Source of the DNA: Aphrocallistes beatrix
Taxonomy: Eukaryota > Porifera > Hexactinellida > Sceptrulophora > Aphrocallistidae
NCBI GenBank assembly: GCA_963281255.1
Contig: OY725497.1
Coordinates: 496,001 to 560,000, forward strand
Length of the DNA stretch: 64,000 bases
Reading direction: 5' to 3'
Shown: positions 20,155-31,324 of the stretch, one piece after another
How the letters are laid out: every line of letters starts with the position of its first letter
Numbering within the stretch: the first letter of the stretch is position 1
Notes under the pieces: generated by a model
Told to the model about the DNA's origin: nothing
The model's input: only the letters and a program-made list of their open reading frames with translations
The model's database searches: none
Made by a program: the position numbers and the translations under genes

Positions 20155-22130
20155 ATGAGTTCTACTGGCAGCCAAATTTTCGCATCATCCCTACGCTCTC
20201 AGGGCATCGAGTTCATATTCGGCATAGTGGGAATCCCCGTGATAGAACTAGCAGCAGCTTGCCAGAGTGAGGGCATCCATTTCCTTGCAATGCGAAACGA
20301 ACAAGCAGCTTCCTACGCGGCCTCTGCTATCGGGTACCTGACTGACAGACCAGGGGTGTGTCTGTGCGTGTCAGGTCCTGGACTGGTGCACTCTCTAGCT
20401 GGGATGGCGAATGCACAAGCCAATGGCTGGCCCCTCATCGTGGTGGGAGGATCGTCTGAAACTAATCAGGATGGGAGGGGCGCATTCCAAGAGTCCCCTC
20501 AGGTACACAAGAGGCTGCAAATGAATTAATTACACAACTTCTGTGTCTTAAACGGTTTCTTAAACTTAGGTGCAGTGGTCTTCTCCCTACTGCAAACTGT
20601 CTTTCCGGCCTCCATCAGTCCAATCCATCCCTTCCTGCGTTGAGAGGGCGGTGAGGATGGCTACCTACGGGCGGCCTGGCCCGGTCTACATAGATCTTCC
20701 TGCAGACCTCATAGACGCAGAAATATCTCAAACACCAGTCTTTCCGCCGCCTTGTCCCCTGCCTCCCCTTTCCTGTGCGCCGTCCTCGCTCATACAGGAG
20801 TGTTACAAAGAGATATCTACATCTCAAAGCCCCCTAGTAATCGTAGGTGAGGGAAAAATCTTATTACGTATTATATGTCAATCTTATTGATACTTGAACT
20901 GTTTATAGGTAAGGGCTGTGTCCTAGCACGAGCTAGCAATGAAGTGGGAGAGTTCATCAACTTCACTCAACTCCCTTTCTTACCTACCCCTATGGGTAAA
21001 GGAGTTATCCCAGACACACATGCAGCATGTGTGGGACCAGCGCGCTCCCTCGCTCTCTCCTCTTGCGATCTCATCGTCCTGTTAGGAGCCAGACTCAACT
21101 GGCAACTGCACTTCGGGCTGCCACCTCGATTCAAACCAAATGTAGGCCTAACTTATTAACTAAAACGTAAATCAGATTCAACTAATGAGTACTAAATAAT
21201 CCGTGTAGTTACGAGTTATACAGATTGATATTTGTCCCGAGGAGTTGCACACTAACGTACAGTCCACTGTTGCGATTCAAGGGCATCTTCGTGCTGTTAT
21301 ACCTCAACTGACTGGGATAATGAAGTCACACGGATTCCGATACTCAAAAGACACGAACTGGTGGAGGGAACTTAAAGAGAAGTGTGAGAAAAACCGTGCG
21401 ATAAGTCAAACATTAACCAACGATCGTTCCATTCCGATGAGCTTCTACTGTGCTCTGAACACAGTCGCTAACCTACTGGCACAGGATAGTGTTATTGTGA
21501 GCGAGGGGGCTAACACCATGGATATCGGACGTACGCTGCTACCTACCCACTTTCCGGGTCACAGGTTGGACGCTGGAACGTATGGAACCATGGGCGTAGG
21601 TCTGGGCTTTGCTATCGCAGTTGGTTGTATTAAAAAGTTTGGAGGATCCAAGTACGGACATTTGAAGATTGGCCCCGTAAGTACACAACTTTGTTTTATT
21701 ATTTAAGATTTTCAGCTTCTATTTCTAGGTTGTTTGTGTGGAGGGAGACAGTGCGTTTGGATTCTCCGGCATGGAGGTAGAAACTGCTGCTCGTTACGAG
21801 CTGCCCATCATTTGCCTAATATTTAACAATTCTGGGATTGGATTCGGCGTGAATAAGGAAACTTGGGAGGGTTCCATCAACTCCGCTCCTCCGACCCTCT
21901 CTTTACCTCCAGTCGCGCTGAAACCCGGTACCAGGTATGACCTCATTGCTCCTGCGTTTGGGTGTAAGGGGTATTGTGTGAAGACGCCTGAGGAATTGGA
22001 GAGAACACTCACTGAATGTTTATCTAATTCTGAAGGTAAACAACTTCCGGTTATAGTCAATATTGAGATCAACCCCGTTTCCAGTCGAAAGCCCCAAGAG
22101 CACTCCTGGCTCACAAAATCAAACTTGTAG
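20155..22130 (+). CDS. HACL1: 2-hydroxyacyl-CoA lyase (5 exons), peroxisomal TPP enzyme
   Basis: HACL1 cleaves 2-hydroxyacyl-CoA to formyl-CoA and a shortened aldehyde in peroxisomal alpha-oxidation, using thiamine diphosphate and Mg. Exons 20155-20502, 20570-20846, 20909-21141, 21209-21676 and 21729-22130 join in frame to 575 residues, close to the human 578. Visible signatures: [17 protein letters not shown] and [17 protein letters not shown] (pyrimidine domain with the catalytic Glu), [57 protein letters not shown], and the TPP-binding [15 protein letters not shown] followed by [11 protein letters not shown]. The C-terminus is KSNL, a PTS1-like peroxisomal signal (human ends SNM). The chosen Met gives an N-terminus of normal length; an in-frame ATG at 20101 is the alternative. 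Confidence 0.95.
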
Positions 22131-22657
22131 TGTGTAGGATGAGGTAATTTTTAGTGTATATTTATTGGAATTTTATCGAGAATACAGGGAATAGTTTATT
22201 ACAAACAATACATTAACAGAGCAACTTAATTAGTACAATCTCAACGTTATCAAAAGTAGAATATAACTTGAGAAATTCTCGAATTATCTGAGATAATTAA
22301 TTTACATTACAAATATCTGAGATGATCTCTCTCCAATCACCGAAATCTGGGATACATTGAAGAAACTAGAAAAGAGTTGTAATAATTTAAGTAGGGAAAA
22401 TATTTTTAAATTCACCGTACGTAAAGTCTGTTTTTGAATAAATTATGTATAAAGTCTAGATATTAGCATCATAAGAATTCCTTGGTCACGAAATGCTGCC
22501 GCTTAGTTCATAGTATTAGGTAATTTTTGAACTTATTAATTCTGCTATGTTTTATGATGAGTGAATAGTTCACTTCTCAAAGTTCAAATTTATAATTTAT
22601 CCGTTTTCATGTCTGTATTTTATGAACTAAGACTTACCTCAGTTGATATCCTGGCTC
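22131..22657. other. Convergent intergenic region between HACL1 and the reverse-strand gene
   Basis: AT-rich tail-to-tail spacer holding two 3' UTRs. The motif TATCTGAGATAATT near 22287-22300 is a short inverted repeat. Nothing else supported. Confidence 0.5.
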
Positions 22658-25600
22658 TTACACGTAGTGGTTGGGCTCTACGTTCATCTTTTCAAACTGT
22701 TTTTGCAGTTCGTTTGAAAATTTTAGAGGTGTGTTTGTGAATTCGTCTTTTGTTGTGCTACTTCTCTCATCTCCGGATGGGATGCTTTTGCAAGAATTTG
22801 TTCTTCTTGGTTTAGGTCCTGTTGCAGGTATAGGTTTTTGTTTATGTTTAGGCCCAGGAGCCGGTACTGCTTCAGGTTCTGGTGCAGCTACTGGTTTCGG
22901 CTTTATTGCAGCTACTGGCTTGGATGGTTTTGCAGAATCATTACTTAGCACATCTTGGCGGATGTAGAAAATATTTTCTGGTTTATTAGGACTGAAATCC
23001 TGTTCATTAGGTGTAGGAATTTCTTGCTTATACAGACTTTTATCTAAATCAGATAATTGCGGAGATACTGTCCGTTTTGCTGTTTCTGTATTTCTTCTCT
23101 TATTCCTATTTTCTATGAGCTTTGAAGGGATATGCTCCTCCGTTTCAGCAGAATCCTGGTTTAGCTTCACTTCAATGTTAGAAATACAGCTCTCGAGTTT
23201 TTCATTTTTTTTAGGGGGGGCAATTTTTGTTGGAATAGGTGGTTTGGGAGGATCATTACTTAGCACATCTTGGCGAAGGTAGAAAACATTTTCTGGTTTC
23301 TTAGGGCTGAAATCTTGTTCATTGGGTGTAGGAATTTCTTGCTTATACATATTTTTATCTGATTTGGGGGGATAATTACTTGGCACATCTTGGCGAAGGC
23401 AGAAAATATTTTCTGGTTTATTAGGACTGAAATCCTGTTCATCAGGTGTAAGAATTTCTTGCTTATACAGACTTTTACCTGAATCAGATAATTGCGGAGA
23501 TACTGTCCGTTTTGCTGTTTCTGTATTTCTTCTCTTATTCCTATTTTCTATGAGCTTTGAAGGGATATGCTCCTCCGTTTCAGCAGAATCCTGGTTTAGC
23601 TTCACTTCAATGTTAGAAATACAGCTCTCGAGTTTTTCATTTTTTTTAGGGGGGACAATTTTTGTTGGAATAGGTGGTTTGGGGAGATCATTACTTAGCA
23701 CATCTTGGCGAAGGTAGAAAACATTTTCTGGTTTATTAGGACTGAAATCTTGTTCATTGGGTGTAGGAATTTCTTGCTTATACAGATTTTTACCTAAATC
23801 AGATAATTGTGGAGATACTGTGCGTTTTTCTGTTTCTGTATTTCTTCTCTTAATCCTATTTTCTATGAGCTTTGAAGGGATATGCTCCGTTTCAGCAGAA
23901 TCCTGGTTTAGCTTCACTCCAATGTTAGAAATACAGCTCTTGAGTTCCAAATTACTTTTACTTCTGAAATCTCCTGATTGTGATGACAATAGAATAGGTT
24001 TTTCACTTTTTTTAGGGGGGGTAATTTTTGTTGGAGTAGTTGGGGGGTTTTCTGTTTCATTAGGACTGATATCTTGTTCATTAGGTGTGGGGATTTTGGG
24101 CTTATAACGAGTAGCATTTTCTTCCTTATGACAAGTAGGAATTTGTTCCTTATGACAAGCAGGAATTTCTTTATCATATATATTTGCAGGAATAGTGCAA
24201 TGCTCTTGGGAACTAGGAGAATGCGATAGTATTGTATTTTCTTCTCTTTTAGGGGGAACATTTTTTGTTGGAGAAGGTGGCTTATCCAGATTTAAAGTTG
24301 GATCTGTGTTTAGTATCTTTATGGATTTCGCTCTACTTCGTGACTCCTCCTCAATCTTTCTTCCCTCATCATTAGTTTTCGCAACTTTCGTGAATTCGTT
24401 TTTAGTCGCTAGCTCTGTTTTGGGGATGGCTACTTTGGGTTTTGTGGCTTTGTTTGGTGCTTTTGTTTGTTTAAAATCGGGCACCTTTTCATATCCAGGG
24501 CTTTTCCCTTTGATCTCTTCCTTTATTTCCTTTATAAATCCTGATTCTTCGTTTGTACTCAGTGACGTCACTCTCTTGGGTGGTTCTGCGGGTGTGTTTT
24601 GATATTCTTCTCTTAGAATGCTAAGGCAGTGCGAGTGCACCGTCAAATGGTGGATGGTCCTCCTTATCGGAGGAACTACTTTGGACACCTTATTATTCTC
24701 AAACTTGTTCATATGAGCCAATAGTTCTGTTTTCAATTCGGAGTCTCTCTTGGTTATTTTTGGTGTAGCTGCTAGAGGGGGGACATGACTTGTTGGTGTT
24801 GTTCCAGTGAAATCTTCTCGCAATTCTTTCGCTTCCACCATATCCATATATTCCTCTGTAGGTTCCTCTGGCACTGGCTCTGGCTCTGGATCTGCTCTCT
24901 TCTCTTTCATATGTGAAACATAATATGGTAGACTGTCCGGTTTTTGTGGTATAGCTATCATTTCTACAATAGGTGATAGTAGTGTCTCTATTTCTTCGTA
25001 ATCGTTTTCTTTATCATTAATCTCGTAGTGAATGTCATCTTGGTCAGAGTTGTCTAAATAGGTCTCTCCATTCACTATTTTCCTACTATTTGAAAATCCC
25101 TGAATCCCAACTGGCCCTGTAGGGGATGGAAATTTGCACTCTGGTATTGTAAATTTATCAGGCTCGAGATCAACTTCTGATCTTTGATAGTCTGTATTTT
25201 CTATTAAATTCTTGCTAGCAGGGCTGGCAGGATTGTTTTTCTTGTTTTTCTGGCTAAACGCTTTCCACGAATTCGATAAAATGGAAGACAAATTTCTGTT
25301 GTTGTTATTTACAGACCCGAATCCAGGAACTCCAGGAGGCAGAGTCTTACTTCCTTGTTGCTTTACTAGACTTGAATCTCTAACAATTGTTGCGCTCTCG
25401 AAAAATTCATAATTACTCTTAGTGTCTCCTAATATCTCGTATTCCTTCTTTTTCCCTTTGTCCTATTGGATACATATTTTGTTTCTAATATAAAATCAAA
25501 CGAGGTCTTGTGAGTTTAAATTAACTACTCTATCATTGGGGCATATGACTGCCCCCCGTAATTTTTTTAAACTTTTAGGCATCTGTTTAATTACATTTTG

Positions 25601-25751
25601 TCTATATAGCATAATATATAATCAATTAATGACAGAAACCTAAGTGTAGTTAAGTAGTGTCATTAAAAAAAATAATTACCTGGTCAAAGTGGAAATACTG
25701 GTTCTGTTCCCTATGTTCCATATTTGCGGTTTCGCCCTTTTTCTTTGACAT
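22658..25751 (-). CDS. Low-complexity, repeat-containing protein of unknown function (2 exons)
   Basis: Reverse-strand exons 25751-25680 (MSKKKGETANMEHREQNQYF) and 25462-22658 join in phase 0 across a GT-AG intron to give 958 residues. The family is not recognised. It is strongly hydrophilic (Lys, Glu, Pro, Thr, Ser, Asn) with no membrane segment or globular fold visible, so it is probably intrinsically disordered. The C-terminal third contains three copies of a roughly 105-residue unit plus a shorter partial copy. The unit includes EIPTPNEQDFSPNKPEN, VFYLRQDVLSND, PTKIVPPKKNEKLESCIS, VKLNQDSAETEEHIPSKL and NTETAKRTVSPQLSD. A Pro/Lys/Ala run (KPVAAIKPKPVAAPEPEAVP) follows. SPQL and SPNK motifs are possible proline-directed kinase sites. 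Function unknown. Confidence 0.8.
22970..24080. repeat. Tandem ~320-bp coding repeats inside the disordered-protein gene
   Basis: Three copies begin near 22975, 23410 and 23731, with a short partial copy at about 23289-23409. Copies 1 and 2 are nearly identical for about 250 bases (compare 23050-23240 with 23485-23675), while copy 3 has more differences and a variant end. Each keeps the reading frame, so the array lengthens the protein in about 105-residue steps. This is recent expansion seen directly in the sequence. Confidence 0.88.
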
Positions 25752-27000
25752 GTTTTGTTGATCTCTCGCTTACTGTTCTGAATATTCTAACTGTGATACT
25801 CCTAGAATCTGTAGAAATGTGCTTTATATAAGCATGTTAAATTATTACCTTTTTGATGCTGCTTGAGCATACTTCTAGCACAAATATTAGGTTACTTCTT
25901 TATTCATCCACTAATTTAATGTGTTTTTGAATATTTTAGCTATGTAATATCGCCATATTAGCGTCTAATTTGTCCGGAGGGCTTGGCGTGAACAATTGAT
26001 AATAATGCCTCGCATTCCCGGGGGACTTTTGTTAAGTTGATATCATGTCTACTTTGTTGAGGTGATGGGTTTTACAACGGACAATGTACCTCATTCGTAG
26101 ATAAAATCTTCCATGTAAACGTTTCTGAGATAATATTTCCCCAAATAATAAACTCTTCTTAATCTCCATACATTTCAGTTAATTCTTTATTCATTACACA
26201 CGAGGTTAATTTCAAACTACATCATCCAGCATACAAATTAGTCTCACATGAAGTCATAATTTTCAATGATTAAAAGAAGGAGGTAAGCATTCGTAATGTT
26301 AAATTAACTGTTCAATAGTTAAATAATGAACTTGTTACTTGTTAGTTCTAATTGCTATTAGAACCGGGCAAACAATAATTGCAACATTTTTTTAACTTAT
26401 ATTTTTTTATTTTGTAAGTGACTCGAACATTTTTTTATGATTAGACATTCTGTTTTTTATAGAAGGTCGAAATTTTATCACAGCTCTAGATTAACACCAT
26501 CATGATGATTTCATTAATAAATAAAAAACGATATGAAAAATGTAACTCCATCATTTAAGAATCATGTTTATGTATCATAGTCAAATAGATGAGTGATGTC
26601 GCATAATTGGAAAATATTAGATGTAAAATGTTGAAAATATTCGTCTTTAAATTGCATGCAGTCATCATGGAAATATCATTTTTATATGATGCTGCCATCT
26701 ATAATTTCAAGTGTTAATTAATGTAATATACTGGTATACAGGGGTGCCGAACTTTGAGAATCAATGACAAATTTGGAGTTCTAGGAGGGGGCTCAGCCAA
26801 AAATTTGTATTGCGTCTATGGACCATCCTCGGATTGAGGGGACCCGGGCCCCCCAGACCCCCCGGGATCGGCACCTATGCTGGTATGCATGAAAAGTTAA
26901 TATCGTATTATTTATGATTAGTATAATCAAAATCTAAATCTGGAGGCTTATATTCGATCATTTTCAGCATATACCCATAACCTGCTCAGACTTGTAAATA
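25752..27000. other. Divergent intergenic region between the disordered-protein gene and ZNF598
   Basis: 1.25 kb, AT-rich, head-to-head promoters. Apart from the GC-rich palindromic insert at 26743-26875, I see no gene or RNA. Confidence 0.55.
26743..26875. mobile_element. Short GC-rich element with inverted ends GGTGCCGA/TCGGCACC
   Basis: About 133 bp that stands out in base composition from its AT-rich surroundings. It begins GGTGCCGA and ends TCGGCACC, a perfect 8-bp inverted repeat. It contains GGACCCGGGCC and CCCCCCGGG blocks. Similar words flank it (CTGGTATAC on the left at 26731, CTGGTATGC on the right at 26879), possibly diverged target duplications. Probably a MITE or SINE-like insertion. 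No coding capacity. Confidence 0.6.
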
Positions 27001-30000
27001 ATGGCGTGGAATGAACGACGGGCTTCTTGGGATTACACTGACCAAGAGGCTAGCAGACAAGTGCATGGAGACTATCCTCAGTATGAACAGAGAGCAAGCC
27101 GCGACTATAATCGCAGTTATTCTGACCATCAATCAGAAGATTCAAGAGACGGACGCACCTACAGACAACCGCCCTATGGGTCCAGTTACGAATTTTCTGG
27201 CTCTAGACGTTCAAGAAACCGTGGATCGCGTTCTTACCCCAGAAATTACGGAAGAAATGAAGGTTATTACGGCTCAACTGCTTATCCCCATGACCAGGAA
27301 TACAATACACACCTTCCACCTGAATACACTCAACCAAAGCAGCATTACTCAAAGCAACCTCGAGAATCAGATGAAGATCATTATTCCCCAACACACGACA
27401 CCAGGGATCAGGAGTCTCAGCCATACTCGCCGCTTGAATCTTCTCACGGACGTGAATTCATCAGGCAACACCGTGGATCATATCCTCGCTTTAACAGTAG
27501 AGATAGGGGCCACCAGGCTCAGAGCATTCACAGTCATTCACATCGTTTCAGTGCTAACCCAGGCTCTAGCCCAAACAGGACAGAGGACCCAGAATTCGAT
27601 TCCACTAGTCACGAGAATCAGAGAGAGACTGAACAGTCTCAAAACTATCCCAAATCTCCTTTAGATAGACAGAGGACAGAGCCTTACTATCCCTTGAGTC
27701 GCCTCCCCAAAGCCCGCTCCAGGTGCTCATCTACCAGTAGCGGGCACTCGGTGTCTCGAGATGACTGTGTTATTTGCTACGGAGCAGTTACACACCTCGC
27801 TATAACGCCCTGTGAACATTCCTATTGCCATCTCTGCTGTATACGGCTGTTGATTTTATGTGAGGATCATCACTGCCCGATTTGCCGTACCCCTTTTGAG
27901 GAAGATAATCCAGTCATCTTACTTCCACAACCAACTTCTAACCCAACATACCAAGATTTAGTTGTCTGCTCACGTCTGTGCAAAGATTACGGAATCGCCC
28001 TAATTCCGCCCCTCACAAAAAGGTTTATCGATGAACTGTTCGATCTGAAGTGTTCTGTGGATGAGTGTGAGTTTTTTGTCCGTAATAAGGCCTTCCACAT
28101 TTTAGAAAAGCATCTCAAGTTCGTACATGAACAATACTACTGTCATGTGTGTCTCTATGGATTGAAACAGTTTGTGTTTGAAATGCGCTTATACTCACGC
28201 GAGGAACTTAACCAGCACAAAGACGGTAAGGGTGACAGCCGGCTAGACCCTCCTGGACACAAGGGTCATCCGGTTTGCAGGTTTTGTAGAGAGCGAGTAA
28301 TCGATGAATCAACTCTATACGAGCACTTACACAAGGTAAGATATGAAGAGCAATGGTTTAGATAGAATCGACTCTGCTGAATCGGAATACATCAACCCTT
28401 GATATTTTGTCCCAAATAAGCAGAGTCGACTTTTTTTTCCATACATAGTATAAATTATTTTAAGAAACATTTTTTGGCCTTTTTGCGAGTCCAAACAAGA
28501 AAATTGCTTCCTTTTAGATACACTTACTATAAATTGTTTTTAGAACCATTTTTGGTGCTACATTTGTGAGAGGAATGGAATCAATATGTACTACCAGAAT
28601 CAAGAAGAGCTTCGAGCGCACTTTAAGCATGAGCATTTCCTATGCGAGCGAGGAGATTGCAAAAATGAGACATTCACTTCTGTTTTCTCAAGCAACATCG
28701 ACCTTAAAGCACACATTTCATCCGTCCACGCGGGAGATCTCAAGAAGAATGAGGCTAAAAACATGCGAAGAGTCGACATAGAATTTAATTACGGTCACTC
28801 AGCTCAACAGAACACAGGAGATCAGGGGTACAGGCATAGAAGACAGCCGAGAGATAGGAGAGGTCCGGATAGGAGAGGTAACGATAGGAGAGAGGAAGGA
28901 AGTGATGAAAACGAACTAAATACTGACTCTTTCGAGCCTACAACTGAATCTAATCATACCGAATATACCTTTGAAAACGAAAATTTTGAGAATAATTCGT
29001 ACCAAGATAGAGAATTACCTCAAAATGTTGATTCAAATGTTGGAGTATATTACGACGACGAAAAGAAAATATCGAAAGACCTACACACAGAAACAGAGAT
29101 AGTTGTCCCAGAACCTTCAATTGACCACTCTACACAGAATTGGCCCCAGGTAGGTAAAAAGAAGCCTATAACTGTATCAACAAATCAGAAATCCACTACC
29201 GATGCACCAATCCATGGTCCCATTGATGCAGCCCCATCAGCTCTCCTGTATAGCAAATCTCTCGGCCTGGCAAAGCAGAATATGCAACCTCTCCCTAAAC
29301 CGGCTAAACAGCCTGCCAGAGTGAACCAAGCTGCAGTCCCTTCACCTTACTCGGACGCTCTGAAGCCTGAGTCACTGCGAGCACAAAAACATCAACCTCA
29401 GAACCAGGATTCATCTGAAAAAGACCCCAGTAAGCAGCCACCGAAACAAACTTACGAGGATATATTTCCAGCTCTCTGCGCTACAAACCACCCCGTCAGT
29501 TTGCCTCAGCCAGACAAACTGCCTCAAACTCAACCTAGCACTACTGGATTTCCACACGCGAAAACTGGGAAAAAGTTTAATAAACAGCGTAAAAAAGATT
29601 CTAAACCTACTGTAACACCTTCAAACATGTCTGCATCTTCCTTACAGAGTAATAGTATATCCGATTGTTTGAGTACCAGCAAACAACTTCCTAAAGACAA
29701 AAATACGTCTCAGCCAGCAGTCAATCTAACTGAGAAAACTAATTCCAAAAGTAAGAAACAACTAAGTCCATATAGGAGCAGTAAAGTTAATTCCAAACAA
29801 CAGAGTGACACTAACACAACAACACAATTTGAATGGGCTCCACCCCGAAATTCTAAGCAACGTAAAAGTGTTCTCAAGGATCATATACATACTATGTCCC
29901 AGCATAACCCATTCATCCTTGATTATGAATCTAAATACCAAGAGTTACTAGATAAATCCTGTACAGTGAGAGAATTCTTCCAATTTTGTGTTAACAGTTT

Positions 30001-30265
30001 TGGTTTAAAATTTTCAACTATATTTCCTGAAATACTAGTGCTTATACCGGATATTAGTTTGCAGCAGGAATTACTACGTGTCAAAGAACAGTTGTACCCT
30101 TCTGCTATTTTTCTAACCTTCGCATCTTCTTCTTCCTCTTGGTCGAACCAAGCGCACATTCAGCTGGAGACATGCCCCATGTGTGCTCAAGTCCTCCTAC
30201 CCAGTGATTTGCTACAACACAAAACTTCCCATTCCACTGACAACGAGTTCCCTGCTCTCTGTTAA
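27001..30265 (+). CDS. ZNF598: ZNF598-type RING E3 ubiquitin ligase, collided-ribosome sensor (2 exons)
   Basis: ZNF598/Hel2 recognises collided ribosomes and ubiquitinates small-subunit proteins such as eS10 and uS10 to start ribosome quality control. Exons 27001-28335 and 28544-30265 join in phase 0 to 1018 residues. After an unusual Tyr/Ser/Arg/Gln-rich N-terminal 250 residues comes a RING finger (about 257-298: CVICYGAVTHLAITPCEHSY, CHLCC, HHCPICRTPF). C2H2-like fingers of the ZNF598 array follow (CSVDECEFFVRNKAFHILEK, GHPVCRFCRERVIDESTLYE, and across the splice HFWCYICERNGINMYYQNQE). The motif FLCERGDC then SNIDLKAHISSVH is characteristic. A long disordered region with two FPALC motifs and a C-terminal zinc knuckle (CPMCAQVLLPSDLLQHKTSH) completes it. 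The human protein has a short N-terminus, so the extended leader is distinctive. Confidence 0.94.
28365..28433. mobile_element. Short inverted-repeat relic in the ZNF598 intron
   Basis: AATCGACTCTGCT at 28366-28378 pairs with AGCAGAGTCGACTT at 28419-28432. The same TCGACTCTGCT core ends the larger MITE at 46376-46569, so this looks like an internally deleted member of that family. Confidence 0.5.
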
Positions 30266-30745
30266 GCACAGAGTTATCTACAAGTAAAAACCTGCGGAAT
30301 TTAGTGCGCATTTTCGGCTTTCTTAAAAGCATACATTTGTATTGTATCAATTGTAGCTAGTATTGCCGCAATTCTACATCATAGGTCCTGTTTTGCATGT
30401 GCTATATATTCTATTCATGTCTATTCATATGTAGTTTTGTAATGATTGAGATTAGACCTGCTGGATATCGTCACGGGCTTGAAATGCCATTGATATTCAA
30501 TATATTCATAGGGATACGCGCTACTGATAACCAATAGCCTGCAGCTGGCGTAGGAAAGCTAATATTTTTGAATGTACGGTTTAATTATTTTATAATGTTA
30601 TGTCTTGCCAAATGATGAGATTGACATTTTCTGGGAAACTCGAATATTCTAAAGCTTTTATTATTAATACATTAAATTTGTTCTTGTTCTACGAATCAAC
30701 TAATTTTATTGACATATTCCGAATGACTAGTATACCAAGAAGAGC
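30266..30745. other. Intergenic between ZNF598 and MRPL58
   Basis: 480 bp of 3' UTR and promoter sequence; nothing further visible. Confidence 0.5.
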
Positions 30746-31324
30746 ATGGTTCCCCTAGGAATTTTCAAAAATATCTTTCAGTATTCACAAGCACTTAGAA
30801 GTCTTGTTTTACACAATGTCAGGTCATTCTCGATCGAAAAAACAGAATCCCCTGCTGTATTTGCTAAACACTTGAAAGAAAGACTAGCTGAACTAAATTC
30901 TGAGTTTTTGAAGAGTTCTGGCCCCGGGGGACAAAATGTAAATAAACGCTCTACCAAAGTAAGAATAAAGTTTAACATCGGAAATTGCCATTGGCTGAGT
31001 GAAAATGCGAAACAACGTCTGGAACAGCAGTATGACAATAGGATTAACAAGGAGGGAGAGCTGGTTCTCGAGTGCCAAGATTTTCGAACACAAGAACAGA
31101 ACCATGCAAGAGTTCTCAAAAGGTTAAAGGACATGATTGAGGTTGCAAATGAGAGTGAGGGAAATTTGTCAAAGCAAACTATTCGGAAGTTAAAGGAAGA
31201 AAAACGATATTTGCAGAGAAGATCTAGGTCGGTTCGAAAACACCGACTGATCGCAGCTCGAAAAAAGGAGGAAAATGAAAAAGTTGAAAGAGAAACCAAT
31301 AATTTAAAACCTCCACAAGATTAG
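30746..31324 (+). CDS. MRPL58: Mitoribosomal peptidyl-tRNA hydrolase ICT1 / mL62, intronless
   Basis: ICT1 is a codon-independent release factor built into the large mitoribosomal subunit; it frees stalled nascent chains in mitochondria. The 192-residue protein has an Arg/Ser-containing N-terminal presequence (about 1-30) typical of mitochondrial import, then the RF-1 catalytic domain with the GGQ motif at residues 61-63 (LKSSGPGGQNVNKRSTKV). Next comes the helical insert typical of ICT1 (HWLSENAKQRLEQQYDNRIN) and the segment ELVLECQDFRTQEQNHARVL. The C-terminal basic tail (KEEKRYLQRRSRSVRKHR) is the part that enters the empty mRNA channel in the human protein. Length is close to human (206). 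All key parts are present and the assignment is firm. Confidence 0.95.
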   Translation: MVPLGIFKNIFQYSQALRSLVLHNVRSFSIEKTESPAVFAKHLKERLAELNSEFLKSSGPGGQNVNKRSTKVRIKFNIGNCHWLSENAKQRLEQQYDNRINKEGELVLECQDFRTQEQNHARVLKRLKDMIEVANESEGNLSKQTIRKLKEEKRYLQRRSRSVRKHRLIAARKKEENEKVERETNNLKPPQD

